From Methanocaldococcus vulcanius M7 (GTDB lineage: Archaea; AGJL01; Methanococci; Methanococcales; Methanocaldococcaceae), in NCBI RefSeq assembly GCF_000024625.1, contig NC_013407.1, positions 1,426,001 through 1,490,000 of the forward strand: DNA of 64,000 nt, in the 5' to 3' direction. Below are positions 29,566 through 39,681 of this stretch, one piece after another (the stretch's first letter is position 1; every line of letters starts with the position of its first letter). The notes under the pieces are model-generated. The model was not told the DNA's origin. It saw nothing but the letters and a program-made list of their open reading frames with translations, and made no database searches. The position numbers were made by a program, and so were the translations under genes.

Positions 29566-29902
29566 TCTCTTATTAAAATAAAACCCCCATTCTCTTTTTA
29601 ACCTCTTTTTGTAATTTTAATGCCTAAAATGTTTCATCTCTAAGATAATATGAAAAAGAAGCAAGATGAGAGTAGTTGGAAAGGTATGGGGGATTATAAA
29701 AAGATAAAGAAAATTTTGGCTAAAAAAATGCAATTATGAAATACAGAACTTTTCAGAAGTTATGATTTTATAAAATTTATATAATTTCTAAACTTTCATA
29801 GAACTCTTCTTTCATAGATCTCTTTTAAAATCTAATTTTTGTATTGTTGTAATTGCATTATTGCAATATCTTCTTTATTTTTTATTTTTGTGGTGGTATT
29901 GA
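29566..29902. other. Intergenic region upstream of MATE gene
   Basis: About 340 AT-rich bases. A 29-codon frame at 29650 (MKKKQDESSWKGMGDYKK...) has no convincing ribosome binding site and is not called. The region ends in GGTGG before the MATE start. Nothing else seen. Confidence 0.5.
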
Positions 29903-31285
29903 ATGAAAAACGTTGAAACATTGCTGTTAGAAAATCCAAAGAAGGCAATTATTAAAGTATCAAAGCCGATTATCTTTGCAATGTTTTTGGAATCGATTTA
30001 TAGTTTTGTAGATAGCATATGGGTCTCAGGGCTTGGAGCAGATGCGTTAGCCGCTATCGGGGCAAGTTTTCCCATCATAATAAGCATATATGCAGTTAGC
30101 TGGGGTTTGGGTGTTGGGGCAAGTTCAGGAATTGCTCGTAAAATTGGTGCGAAGGATAAAGAAGGAGCGATTAGTGTGGCAAACCATGCCGTAATCTTAG
30201 CCCTGATCTTTGGAGGATTATACTTAATATCCGTTTATCCAAATATATTTGGAATATTGGACTTGATGGGTGTTTATGGAATATGTAAAATCTTAGCTAT
30301 TGAATATTTAAAAATATTGGTTTTAGGTATTGGATTATTTACAACCTACGAGGTGTTATGTGGAGTTCTTAGAGGAGAGGGAAATACAAAGATTGTGATG
30401 ATAGCAAGTGCTATCGGAACTTTAACTAACATTGTATTAGATCCTCTCTTTATCTATATTCTGCATCTCAACATTGCCGGTGCAAGTTATGCCACACTAA
30501 CATCCATATTTTTATCTACTTTAATATTAATCTATTATCTTTTTATAAAAAAAGAGAGTTATGTTAAAATCGACTTTTCTAAGTTTAAATTTAACTTTGA
30601 AGTGGTATTTGACTTACTTAGAGTATCTCTTCCTACTGCACTTATGGAAATTACTGTGGCAATCTCATTTTTTATAATGAATTATATAATAATGATAGTA
30701 GGAAACAGTGAAAATTTAGCAGTATATACTGCATCCTTAAGAATTACAGAGATTGGGTTTGTTCCAATGTTGGGGTTAGCAAGTGGGGCAATATCTGTTA
30801 TTGGAGCAAGTTATGGAGCAAAAAACTATGAAAAATTAAAAACAGCGTATTTCTACACACTAAAAATTGGATTTTTGATAGAAATAATTATAGTTGCAAG
30901 CATTATGATATTTGCTCCTATATTGGCTTATTTATTCACCTATTCTAAAACTTCAATGAGCATGTATGAAGATCTCGTTAAAGCGTTAAGAATCGTTCCA
31001 TTTTATCTTCTCTTCACTCCACTAATATTAACAACATCATCTTTATTTCAAGGAATCGGAAAAGGAGAAAGATCTCTAATGATAGCCCTAATTAGATGTA
31101 TAATTTGCCACCCTTTATATTCTTATATTCTTGCAGTTATTTACTCACTTGGTATACTTGGAGTATACTTGGGATTAGTGATAGGGGACTTTACAGCAGG
31201 TATTTTTTCATTTTTAATTGGAATCTTAACATTAATGGCAATTTCTAAATATTTATCAAAGAGAAATCAAAAAATAGAAAAATAA
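29903..31285 (+). CDS. MATE family efflux transporter
   Basis: 460 residues with about twelve hydrophobic segments in two similar halves, beginning [35 protein letters not shown], a typical MATE N-terminus. It is a Na+- or H+-coupled exporter of drugs, cations or metabolites; the substrate is unknown. It is followed 40 bases later by the tRNA methyltransferase and probably shares a transcript. Confidence 0.92.
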   Translation: MKNVETLLLENPKKAIIKVSKPIIFAMFLESIYSFVDSIWVSGLGADALAAIGASFPIIISIYAVSWGLGVGASSGIARKIGAKDKEGAISVANHAVILALIFGGLYLISVYPNIFGILDLMGVYGICKILAIEYLKILVLGIGLFTTYEVLCGVLRGEGNTKIVMIASAIGTLTNIVLDPLFIYILHLNIAGASYATLTSIFLSTLILIYYLFIKKESYVKIDFSKFKFNFEVVFDLLRVSLPTALMEITVAISFFIMNYIIMIVGNSENLAVYTASLRITEIGFVPMLGLASGAISVIGASYGAKNYEKLKTAYFYTLKIGFLIEIIIVASIMIFAPILAYLFTYSKTSMSMYEDLVKALRIVPFYLLFTPLILTTSSLFQGIGKGERSLMIALIRCIICHPLYSYILAVIYSLGILGVYLGLVIGDFTAGIFSFLIGILTLMAISKYLSKRNQKIEK

Positions 31286-31325
31286 AATCGGAATAAATAA
31301 AATGGATACTTGGAGGTAGTATAGA

Positions 31326-32381
31326 ATGAGAAGAGGTTATGTGCTAAGTGGAGAACACGAGGAGATTCCGATTGAAGAACTCAAAGCACTCTTAGAGATC
31401 TATAACTATAAAGGAAAAATTGAGAAGGTTGGAAGATATGCAATAACTGAAAACACTCCCTCTAAAAAAATCGTGAGTAGAGGGGGGTATATAGATGAAG
31501 GGCATAAAATTGTCTTTGAATTCAAATTCAGTGAAAAAGAATATGAAGATGAAAATAAATTGATTGATAAGTTTATATCAATATTTGAGGAAAATGTGGA
31601 AATACCTTCTGAAGATCTTAATAGTTCAAAATCATTTGCAGTTAGGGTCTTAAAACTCCACAAGGATGAGTTTACAAAAAAACTTAATTCCTTAAAAATT
31701 GAAAGAGAAATCGGAAGAATTATAAAAACAAAAACCAATGCAAAAGTAAATTTAGAGAATCCAGATGTTTTAATTAGAGTTGTTATTTTAAAAGATAGAT
31801 TTTTTGTTTCAACTATGCTGGCAAAAAGAGATAGAGAATACTTCCAAAAAAATAGGCCACATCTAAGAAAATACTTTCATCCCGGTTGTATGCTCCCAAA
31901 ATTAGCAAGGGCAATGGTAAATTTGGCAAGAGTTAAAGAAAATGACATCATTTTGGATCCCTTCTGTGGAACAGGAGGATTTTTAATTGAAGCAGGGTTA
32001 ATTGGAGCTAAATTAATCGGATGCGATATTGACTGGAGAATGGCGTCTGGAACAAAGATAAACTTAGAAGAATACAACCTGTTAGATAAAATAATTAAAA
32101 TTGAAAGATTAGATGCCAAACACGTTGATAAACTTTTAAAAAACGTTGGAATAGAGAAAGTTGATGCCATAATAACAGACCCTCCGTATGGAATTTCAAC
32201 AGCAAAGAAAGGAGAGATTGAAGAAATTCTAAAAATATTACCTAATTTTATTAAAAAAGGCGGTTATTTCGTTTTTGCCTATCCTAAAAAAGTGGATTTA
32301 GATATGGAATTAAAAGGCATATATAAAGTTTATATTCATAAAAAATTGATACGGCATATTCACGTTTATAAAAGATCATAA
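31326..32381 (+). CDS. trm-G10: tRNA (guanine10-N2)-dimethyltransferase
   Basis: Methylates G10 of tRNA. A THUMP-type RNA-binding N-terminus (residues 50-170) is joined to a Rossmann methylase with motif I LDPFCGTGGFLIEAGLIGA and motif IV ITDPPYGIS. GCDIDWRMASGTKINLEEY matches the family. Length 351 residues is normal. The next gene, a PUA/PP-loop protein, may also act on RNA. Confidence 0.92.
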   Translation: MRRGYVLSGEHEEIPIEELKALLEIYNYKGKIEKVGRYAITENTPSKKIVSRGGYIDEGHKIVFEFKFSEKEYEDENKLIDKFISIFEENVEIPSEDLNSSKSFAVRVLKLHKDEFTKKLNSLKIEREIGRIIKTKTNAKVNLENPDVLIRVVILKDRFFVSTMLAKRDREYFQKNRPHLRKYFHPGCMLPKLARAMVNLARVKENDIILDPFCGTGGFLIEAGLIGAKLIGCDIDWRMASGTKINLEEYNLLDKIIKIERLDAKHVDKLLKNVGIEKVDAIITDPPYGISTAKKGEIEEILKILPNFIKKGGYFVFAYPKKVDLDMELKGIYKVYIHKKLIRHIHVYKRS

Positions 32382-32409
32382 ATAACTTGAATAAAAAGGA
32401 TGGGATACA

Positions 32410-33639
32410 ATGGATGACAAATTTGCATCAAAATTTGAAATAGAAGTGTTAAACAAACTACTTAATAAAAACCTTCCATATGATTTGGCTATAATCTTAA
32501 AAAAGATCGGTGGGCTTGATTATAGAAAAAAGGTCTTCTTAGATGGAAAATGCTTGGGGATACTTGAATTTGATTTATTAAATTTGGATTGGAAATTCCA
32601 TCCTTATGCATCTTACTATTTAATTGAACCTCCTAAAATTCAAATAAAACCAACAAAAAAGAGATTAAAAGGGAAAAAAGTCCCTTTAAATTTAATTGAA
32701 AATATAGAAGAGATAAAAGATCTTAAAGAAAACGAATATGTGGGGGTTGAAATAGGAAACTACGTAGGTGTTGCAATTAAAAAAGGAAACTCAATAAAGA
32801 TAAAAGACCTAACATTAAAAGACGATATTAAATTTGAGAAAATACAAGATTATTTAAGGAAAAATAAAGAAAGAATTAAAAAATTGGAAAAAACATCAAC
32901 TTCCATAATAAAAAAATACAACGAAAAATGCAAAGAGAAAAACATTACAATAAACGCATCATTTAGCGGTGGAAAAGATTCCTCGGTTTCCACATTACTT
33001 GCAAATGAGATTATAGATGATTTGGAAGCTATATTTGTAGATACTGGCTTGGAATTTAAAGAAACAACTAAATTTGTAAAAAAATTTGCTAAAAAATACG
33101 GATTAAATTTAACAATTTTAAAAAGTAAGGATTTTTGGAAGGCATTAGAAGAAAACGGAATCCCAACTAAGGAGAATAGATGGTGCAATAGTGTTTGCAA
33201 ATTGAATCCTCTAAAAAACTATTTAGAAAAATATAGAGAAGTTTATACAATAGACGGATCTCGAAAATTTGAAAGCTTTGCAAGAGAAAAATTATCTTAT
33301 GAAAGAAAAAGCAGATTTATTCCAAATCAAACAAACATATTCCCAATACTCGACTGGAAAGGCACTGATGTGTGGAGTTGGATATATCTCAATGAGATCG
33401 AATACAACCCACTATATGAAAAAGGTTTTGAAAGGATTGGATGTTATATGTGTCCTTCTGCTTTAAACTCTGAGTTTTTAAGAGTTAAAGAACTTTATCC
33501 TGAATTATTTAATCGATGGGTTGAAACTTTAAAGAGATATGGATATGATGAAGATGAAATTTTAAGAGGATTCTGGAGATGGAAAAATCTACCTCCAAAA
33601 ATGAAAGAACTAAAAAGAAAGTTAAAATCACTTAAATAA
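32410..33639 (+). CDS. PAPS reductase-like PP-loop protein with N-terminal PUA-like domain
   Basis: 409 residues. The N-terminal part contains a PUA-like segment (VPLNLIENIEEIKDLKENE...EYVGVEIGNYVGVAIKKGN). A PP-loop domain follows with the motif FSGGKDSSVSTLL near residue 185, and a C-terminal cysteine pair is in IGCYMCPSALN. Classical assimilatory PAPS reductases lack PUA domains, so an RNA-directed sulfur chemistry role is possible. It sits directly after a tRNA methylase gene. Its end overlaps marC by 12 bases. Confidence 0.8.
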   Translation: MDDKFASKFEIEVLNKLLNKNLPYDLAIILKKIGGLDYRKKVFLDGKCLGILEFDLLNLDWKFHPYASYYLIEPPKIQIKPTKKRLKGKKVPLNLIENIEEIKDLKENEYVGVEIGNYVGVAIKKGNSIKIKDLTLKDDIKFEKIQDYLRKNKERIKKLEKTSTSIIKKYNEKCKEKNITINASFSGGKDSSVSTLLANEIIDDLEAIFVDTGLEFKETTKFVKKFAKKYGLNLTILKSKDFWKALEENGIPTKENRWCNSVCKLNPLKNYLEKYREVYTIDGSRKFESFAREKLSYERKSRFIPNQTNIFPILDWKGTDVWSWIYLNEIEYNPLYEKGFERIGCYMCPSALNSEFLRVKELYPELFNRWVETLKRYGYDEDEILRGFWRWKNLPPKMKELKRKLKSLK

Positions 33640-34260
33640 TTTAAAAAATCCAAAGATTCCAGTGAATATTATTTGAACGGAAATTGCCGCCAATAAAAGT
33701 CCCATTATCCTAACAAAAGCATTAATTCCATAAATATTCACCCTCCTAATTATAAAATCAGAGAGGGAAAGGATTATTGCAGAAACAAACATTGCAGACA
33801 ATATAGAGAATACAACAACCATTTTTTCTAAGAGAGTGTGGGCTTTGCTAACCAGAATCATTGTTGTTGTTATTGCCCCGGGTCCAGAGATCAATGGAAC
33901 TGCCAATGGAACATAAACAACACTGTCTATATCTCTAACATCCAATTTCTCGTCAGGTTTATGTTTTGTTTTTGGGATTTCAGCATGAAGCATGTCCCAA
34001 GATATTTTAAAAAGCAACAATCCCCCTGCAACCCTAAACGCATCTATCGTTATTCCAAAATAACCAAATATATAATTTCCAAATATCGCAAATAACAACA
34101 ACACTATCGTAGAGGAGATTATGGCCTTTTTAATAATCTTAAATCTCTGTTCTTCTGGATATGGATAAATTAAGGAATGAACTATAGGAATTAAACCAAT
34201 TGGATCTATTGTGATAAAAAGAGATACAAAACCATAAAGATAAAAATTAAAAAGATCCAT
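33628..34260 (-). CDS. MarC family integral membrane protein
   Basis: About 210 residues, six hydrophobic segments, with family marks FITIDPIGLIPIVHSL, DAFRVAGGLLLFKISWDML, and VPLAVPLISGPGAITTTMIL. The function of this family is unknown despite its name. The start is set at 34260 because GGTGATGAGG precedes it; an upstream frame to 34293 lacks a site. Confidence 0.88.
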   Translation of the reverse strand: MDLFNFYLYGFVSLFITIDPIGLIPIVHSLIYPYPEEQRFKIIKKAIISSTIVLLLFAIFGNYIFGYFGITIDAFRVAGGLLLFKISWDMLHAEIPKTKHKPDEKLDVRDIDSVVYVPLAVPLISGPGAITTTMILVSKAHTLLEKMVVVFSILSAMFVSAIILSLSDFIIRRVNIYGINAFVRIMGLLLAAISVQIIFTGIFGFFKLFK

Positions 34261-34393
34261 CCTCATCACCAGAAACAAGATTGTAAGTATCATAATAAAC
34301 TATCTTAATTAAAAATATTAAAACTCTAATTAATATTACTTTAATATTACCATTAAAAAATAAACAAAAAACAAAATATGGAATCCAAACATT

Positions 34394-34455
34394 AATATAC
34401 AAGATCTTCAATTGAGATTGAAGAATCATGACTTATGTGATTATCTTTGTATATT
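34394..34455. repeat. Cloverleaf-like nested inverted repeat upstream of carbamoyltransferase gene
   Basis: The outer arms AATATACAA (34394-34402) and TTGTATATT (34447-34455) pair perfectly and continue as GAT/ATC past one bulge. Inside are two hairpins: TCTTCAAT-TGAG-ATTGAAGA (34405-34424) and AATCA...TGATT (34424-34442). The element ends 61 bases ahead of the start codon. It could be an RNA leader, an operator pair or a small mobile remnant. Confidence 0.6.
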
Positions 34456-34516
34456 GATAAAAGAGTTATATAAAGAGTATGGAAAATCATTAATTGATTA
34501 ATTTTTGGTGTTTTAC

Positions 34517-36073
34517 ATGATCTTGGGTATTCACGATGGGCATAATGCAAGTTCTTCTCTAATAAAAAAAGATAAAATTTTATTTGCAATGAGCGAGGAG
34601 AGATTTACAAGAAAAAAGAACCAGAGGGGCTTTCCAGAAAAATCTGTGAATTATATTTTAAATAACATTAACACCAACGATGATATTGATTATATCTCCA
34701 TTGGAGGAGTTTTTAGAAAAGGAAAAAGAATAAAAAACTTAAAAAACCTCCAAAACAGAATAAATAAAAAATTTCTCTATGTTTATCACCATATCTCCCA
34801 TTCATATTTATTTAAACTCTCTAACTTTAAAGAGACATTAGTTATCTCAATAGATGGAGGAGGGGATGGTTTATCTTTTTTGGCATCCGTAGCAAATAAA
34901 AATAACTTGGAAATTATTGCCCAAAGTGATTTAATCGACTCTGTTGGAGATTTTTACGCATCAATAACTGAACTCTTGGGTTTTAAACCAATGGAAGATG
35001 AGGGTAAAGTTATGTCCCTATCCTCTTACGAAGGAAAAGATGATTTAAAATTAACAGTAATCGATTATATAAAAGAATTAAAATCATTTAAAAACTATTT
35101 GGGCGTTGTAGGAGGAGAAGCCACCAAAACATTAAAAAGATATATACTTGGGAATAAAAAAGATATTTCTTTTGAAGATAAGGTTAGAATATCAAAATTT
35201 GCTCAGAAAACTTTGGAGGATGTTGTTTTAAAGGCAATTGATGATCTATCCAAAGAATATAACTTAGAAAATGTTGTATTTGTTGGAGGAGTAGCTCAAA
35301 ACGTTAAATTAAACTCAAAAATAGCTGAAAGATATAATTTATTTGTTCCACCTTTTATGGGAGATGAAGGTCTTTGTTTAGGAGCAAGCTTAGCCGATAA
35401 AAGGATAGATAATCTAAATATTAAAAATACATACTTTGGATATGAGATAGAGAATGAAAAAGTAGAAAAAGATTTAGAATTATTAAAAAATAAACTTAAA
35501 AATTATAAAAATTATAAGATAGATTTCGTTGAAGAAAAGGACATTCCTGAAGTAATCGGAAGCTTGATCTTAGATAATAAAATCGTTTGCCTATCAAGAG
35601 GAAAAATGGAATTTGGTCCAAGAGCTCTGGGAAATAGAAGCATCATATCTCTACCAACAAAAGAAAATAAGGAAAAAATTAATAAAAAATTAAAAAGAAG
35701 TTGGTTTATGCCATTTGCTCCAACAATACTCTATGAGTTTATAGACGATTATTTAATAAACCCAAGATACTCTCCATTTATGACTCAAATATTTAGAGTT
35801 AAAGAGGATAAGATAAAAGAAATCGAAGGAGTTATACATGTAGATAAAACAACAAGACCCCAAACATTAAAAAAAGAGTCAAACAAAACATACTACGAAA
35901 TGATAAGATATATTTATGACTCAATCAATATTCCAGTAGTTTTAAATACTTCATTTAATTTGCATGGAGAGCCAATAGTTTGCACTGAAAAGGATGCAAT
36001 AAATAGCTTTTTAAAAGCAGATTTTGATGCCCTGTTGTTAGGAAATTATCTAATCTCTAAGATCGAACATTAA
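34517..36073 (+). CDS. NodU/HypF-type carbamoyltransferase
   Basis: 518 residues with a Kae1-like N-terminal ATPase fold (GIHDGHNASSSLI, HHISHSYLF, SIDGGGDGLSF, VVFVGGVAQNVKLNSKI) and the NodU C-terminal domain (EFGPRALGNRSIISLPT, MPFAPTILYEF, NTSFNLHGEPIVCT). It transfers a carbamoyl group from carbamoyl phosphate, probably to a sugar or other hydroxyl. The natural acceptor is unknown. ATG 34517 lies after GGTG; a TTG frame extends to 34505. Confidence 0.88.
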   Translation: MILGIHDGHNASSSLIKKDKILFAMSEERFTRKKNQRGFPEKSVNYILNNINTNDDIDYISIGGVFRKGKRIKNLKNLQNRINKKFLYVYHHISHSYLFKLSNFKETLVISIDGGGDGLSFLASVANKNNLEIIAQSDLIDSVGDFYASITELLGFKPMEDEGKVMSLSSYEGKDDLKLTVIDYIKELKSFKNYLGVVGGEATKTLKRYILGNKKDISFEDKVRISKFAQKTLEDVVLKAIDDLSKEYNLENVVFVGGVAQNVKLNSKIAERYNLFVPPFMGDEGLCLGASLADKRIDNLNIKNTYFGYEIENEKVEKDLELLKNKLKNYKNYKIDFVEEKDIPEVIGSLILDNKIVCLSRGKMEFGPRALGNRSIISLPTKENKEKINKKLKRSWFMPFAPTILYEFIDDYLINPRYSPFMTQIFRVKEDKIKEIEGVIHVDKTTRPQTLKKESNKTYYEMIRYIYDSINIPVVLNTSFNLHGEPIVCTEKDAINSFLKADFDALLLGNYLISKIEH

Positions 36074-36155
36074 AATCAATATTAAAGTAAATTATTAAAC
36101 GATCACTAATTCGGGAAATTGTGATGAATATTTAAAAATATTTATTAAAAGGGAG

Positions 36156-37355
36156 ATGATGATAACAATATTAAAAGCAGATTATAAAAAATATAACGTC
36201 TCTGAGTTGGAAAAGCTCAGGATAGATGAGGAGAAGTTTTATGAAAATTTCGACGATGCCATTTTATTGCAAACCTGTAATAGGGTTGAGATGATATTCG
36301 ACGCTGAAAAGTATAAAAATATAAAAGAACTTGAAAAGATCGGCATAAACTTAGATAAATTTGAAATAATATCTGGAGAAAAAGCAATAGAGCATCTTTT
36401 TAGAGTAGCTTCTGGATTAGAGTCGATGATTGTTGGAGAAGACCAGATCCTTGGACAGTTAAAGAATTCATATCTAAAAGCAAAAGAAAAAGGTAAATTA
36501 TCAAAAAGATTGGAAAAAATTATATTAAAAGCCATACATACAGGTCAACGTGCCAGATTAGAAACAAAAATAAATGAGGGAGGAGTATCTATTGGATCAG
36601 CGTCTGTGGAATTGGCTGAAAGAGTTTTTGGTCTCGACGGGAAAAATGTTTTGTTAATTGGAGCTGGAGAAATGGCAAATTTGGTGATAAAGGCCTTAAA
36701 GGAGAAAAATATAAAGGCAATAATAGTTGCAAACAGAACGTATGAAAAAGCCGAAAGATTAGCAAAAGAACTCGGAGGAATGGCTATAAAATTTGATAAA
36801 TTAGAAGAAGCATTAAGATATGCAGATATAGTAATATCAGCCACAGGAGCTCCACATCCAATATTAAATAAAGAAAGATTAAAAAACGCAGGAAAGACAG
36901 TTATTATTGATATTGCAAATCCAAGAGATACAACTGACGATATTAGAGAACTTCCTGATGTGTTTTTATTTACAATAGATGATCTAAAATTAGTAGCAGA
37001 AGAAAATTTAAAAAAGAGAATGGAAGAAGTTCCAAAGGTTGAAATGATTATTTGCGAGGAGTTAGAGCAGTTGAAAGAACTTCTCGATAGAATGGAATTT
37101 GAAAATGCAGTGCGAGAACTTGGGCAGTACATTGAAAATATAAGAAAAAAAGAACTTGAAAAGGCAAAAAATATATTGAAAAATAAAAATAAGCCAGTTG
37201 AGGATGTCTTAGATGACTTTTCAAAGTCCCTCTGTAAGAAGATAATCTATGATATAATAACCATCTTCGAAAACTTAGATAACAAAGAAATGTTTAACAC
37301 GTTAGCTTCTGAATTCAAAAAACTTAAACAGCAAAAATCAAAAAATAAAACCTAA
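36156..37355 (+). CDS. hemA: Glutamyl-tRNA reductase
   Basis: Reduces glutamyl-tRNA to glutamate semialdehyde, the first step of C5 tetrapyrrole synthesis. The catalytic cysteine lies in LLQTCNRVE near residue 47. GLESMIVGEDQILGQLK follows, then the NADPH site VLLIGAGEMANLV and the C-terminal dimerisation helix. Length 399 residues is normal. Two adjacent ATGs start the frame. It converges on the DUS-like gene with a 3-base gap. Confidence 0.96.
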   Translation: MMITILKADYKKYNVSELEKLRIDEEKFYENFDDAILLQTCNRVEMIFDAEKYKNIKELEKIGINLDKFEIISGEKAIEHLFRVASGLESMIVGEDQILGQLKNSYLKAKEKGKLSKRLEKIILKAIHTGQRARLETKINEGGVSIGSASVELAERVFGLDGKNVLLIGAGEMANLVIKALKEKNIKAIIVANRTYEKAERLAKELGGMAIKFDKLEEALRYADIVISATGAPHPILNKERLKNAGKTVIIDIANPRDTTDDIRELPDVFLFTIDDLKLVAEENLKKRMEEVPKVEMIICEELEQLKELLDRMEFENAVRELGQYIENIRKKELEKAKNILKNKNKPVEDVLDDFSKSLCKKIIYDIITIFENLDNKEMFNTLASEFKKLKQQKSKNKT

Positions 37356-37358
37356 AAC

Positions 37359-38138
37359 TTAAAACATCTTGTTAAACTCTTTTATCCAGTCAATTTTCCC
37401 ATTTAAAACAGCCCTTGCAACAGATACAAAATCAGCATATTTTAACATCTCTAAGGCCTTTTCTAATGAATCAACCGAATTATTTCCAATTATTACTTTA
37501 TCTTTGAAGTGATCTGAGAGTATTTTTAATGAAGAGAGATCAGCATAAGGTTTTCCAGGATAGAAACAATCAACATGTAAACCAGTAAAATAATCTTTAA
37601 CTACATCTAAATTCTTAATTAGTTTATCTATTGGAATATAATTTAGACGAATCTTTAAAAATATTGGGACATTTAATGAACCTATCTCTTCTAAAAACCT
37701 CTCCAATCTTTTAACATCTCGCATTAACTCCTGACCCAGCCCTAAAGAAGTTATCTCCCTCTGCCTACAATGACAATTAACCTCCACAATATCTGCATGC
37801 TTTGCAATGACCTCCAACCTTCCATATGCTTCCTCAATATCAAAAAATCTGACATTAACAGATACCAATGAATTACTCTCCCTCGCTTTTTTTATCTGAT
37901 CTACAATATACTCATTAAAATTATTTAAATCTATTAAAAATTCCTTTCTTCCTCTTTGCTCTATTTTTAATCCCGCCTTATATGTTGTGAGATCTATATT
38001 GTATCCTCCCAATGTTGTAATGGCAAACATGTTTTTAAACTGTTTACAAAACTCTCCATCTGTGATTCCTGCCATAGGGGCTAAAACAACTTTTTTTGAA
38101 TTGTTCATTTCTAAAATTTTATTAATTTTATCAGCCAT
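37359..38138 (-). CDS. Dihydrouridine synthase-like TIM-barrel protein
   Basis: About 259 residues with the start typical of DUS flavoproteins (VVLAPMAGITDGEFC) and GLHVDCFYPGKPYADLSSLK, KVIIGNNSVDSLEKALEML, DFVSVARAVLN near the end. The catalytic cysteine and lysine of true tRNA DUS enzymes (NxGCP motif) are replaced by VEVNCHCRQREIT, so tRNA dihydrouridine formation is doubtful. A homologue sits next to hemA in M. jannaschii as I recall. Start at 38138 follows AAGGGG. Confidence 0.8.
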   Translation of the reverse strand: MADKINKILEMNNSKKVVLAPMAGITDGEFCKQFKNMFAITTLGGYNIDLTTYKAGLKIEQRGRKEFLIDLNNFNEYIVDQIKKARESNSLVSVNVRFFDIEEAYGRLEVIAKHADIVEVNCHCRQREITSLGLGQELMRDVKRLERFLEEIGSLNVPIFLKIRLNYIPIDKLIKNLDVVKDYFTGLHVDCFYPGKPYADLSSLKILSDHFKDKVIIGNNSVDSLEKALEMLKYADFVSVARAVLNGKIDWIKEFNKMF

Positions 38139-38148
38139 CTTTAACCCC

Positions 38149-38955
38149 TTAAACTTGTGGATGATATATCTTTCCAATACCCATTTTTGACTCCAAGAAA
38201 TCATCCTGCCTTAAAGTGCATACGTTTTTATTAACAACCTTTCCTCTTATTTTTTCTAATCCAAGATCTGCCAAATTTGAAGCATCCTCAGCAGTTTTTC
38301 CTATCCCTATTCCTGCCTTCAACTCGATTCCATATTTTTCATTTATTCTATTAAATATATCTATAAAATCCTCTTCACTCATTCCATTGGAAGGAGACAT
38401 AAAGTTATCTCCTCCAATAAAAAACATTAAGGCATTGTAATTTAATAACTCTTCCATTAATGCCAACTTAACCCTATTAACGTTCACATAAGTGTCATAT
38501 GCACTTACAATATCTGTTAAAGTCCCAGTGATGTTATTTATATCTATGTGAGCTATTTGAACATAACCATCCATAACCAACTCATTAGCAACGTCTAAAA
38601 CTTCCTTCCTATTTTCATCCTGGGCACTTCCATATTCCTGAAGTGTTTTGGTAGCTAATTTTTGGGCTTCGTAAGGTGTTTCAGCAGAGGCAATAACCAT
38701 ACTAACAGTAAAAGGATAACGATTTCTTATACTTTCTTGTATTCTCTTGTGGGTTAGAAGATCTATCCCGTTAGTTATAGCAATTAAATTGTCAAATCTT
38801 GTGTAAAAGACAAGTCCCTTATGTGATCCAAACATCAGATTTAAATCAGCGTATAATCTACTCTGTAATGCTTGTAAATCGCTCTCTCTTCTTGGATTTG
38901 GAGTAACTGTCCAAGGTCCGTAATTGTCTATTTGAATTACCGTTATTTGAATCAT
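38149..38955 (-). CDS. gch3: GTP cyclohydrolase III (ArfA)
   Basis: Converts GTP to 2-amino-5-formylamino-6-ribosylamino-4-pyrimidinone phosphate, starting archaeal riboflavin and F420 synthesis. 268 residues, with N-terminal [20 protein letters not shown], a [11 protein letters not shown] metal/GTP motif of the GGDEF-like fold, and two similar halves. It lies 10 bases ahead of the DUS-like gene. Confidence 0.94.
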   Translation of the reverse strand: MIQITVIQIDNYGPWTVTPNPRRESDLQALQSRLYADLNLMFGSHKGLVFYTRFDNLIAITNGIDLLTHKRIQESIRNRYPFTVSMVIASAETPYEAQKLATKTLQEYGSAQDENRKEVLDVANELVMDGYVQIAHIDINNITGTLTDIVSAYDTYVNVNRVKLALMEELLNYNALMFFIGGDNFMSPSNGMSEEDFIDIFNRINEKYGIELKAGIGIGKTAEDASNLADLGLEKIRGKVVNKNVCTLRQDDFLESKMGIGKIYHPQV

Positions 38956-39165
38956 CGTCCCATCTCTAACAATTTGTTGTTTAAAAATTCATTTAGGATC
39001 TATTTTATTTATTAACAAATTTCATAGATTAGATGTAGCAAAGTATTGAATATAAGTATGAAAAGTTCTTTGATGGTTTCTTGAATATTTTACGTTTTTG
39101 ATTATGAGTATTTATCATTTTTATTATTACTTATTAAAAAGTTTAGGTATCCATTATTAAAAAAA

Positions 39166-39381
39166 TTAATCTTGATCTATTGAGATTGCCTGATCTGGGC
39201 ATTGTAAAATACAAAGATTGCAAAATGTGCATTTTTCTGGGTTTTTAGGAATAGGAGGATAAACTCCCCTCTTATTTAATTTTTTGGATTTTTCAAATAC
39301 GCCCCTTGGACAAACTAAAATACATATATCACATCCCTTACAAAACGTTTCATTTATCTCTATCTTTTTGATTTTATCCAT
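39166..39381 (-). CDS. 2[4Fe-4S] ferredoxin
   Basis: 71 residues with two cluster motifs, CKGCDICILVCPRGVF and CTFCNLCILQCPDQAI. The segment between them (EKSKKLNKRGVYPPIP) resembles the small delta-like ferredoxin domain of 2-oxoacid oxidoreductases, but no such genes are adjacent. Probably a soluble electron carrier. GGAGGG precedes the start. Confidence 0.93.
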   Translation of the reverse strand: MDKIKKIEINETFCKGCDICILVCPRGVFEKSKKLNKRGVYPPIPKNPEKCTFCNLCILQCPDQAISIDQD

Positions 39382-39681
39382 ATTTACCCTCCTCCAAAGT
39401 TTGTTTTGTTATAAATTAAACATAACCAAACTAAATTCAATAAACCAAATACAATAACTGGACGCTAATAAATTAAATAATAAATTAATAAATTAAATAG
39501 AATACTAACTAAATATATTATTAATTGCAATTTAATTAAAGTTAGTATATAATTTTAATTTTTTAAAGATTATCCAACAGTTGTTATTCACTGTTAAATA
39601 TCTTAAATTATTTTTAAATATATTATAAAAATAACGGATTCAAAATCGAATAAAAATTTAACATAGAAGATAACAACCCAC
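39382..39681. other. Low-complexity AT-rich intergenic region
   Basis: Three hundred bases dominated by AATAAATTAA-type imperfect repeats. No gene or hairpin of note; it contains the ferredoxin promoter. Confidence 0.5.

Noticed and set aside
29650-29739. 29-codon plus-strand ORF rich in Lys
   Set aside because: Length expected by chance, no good ribosome binding site, no recognisable motif.
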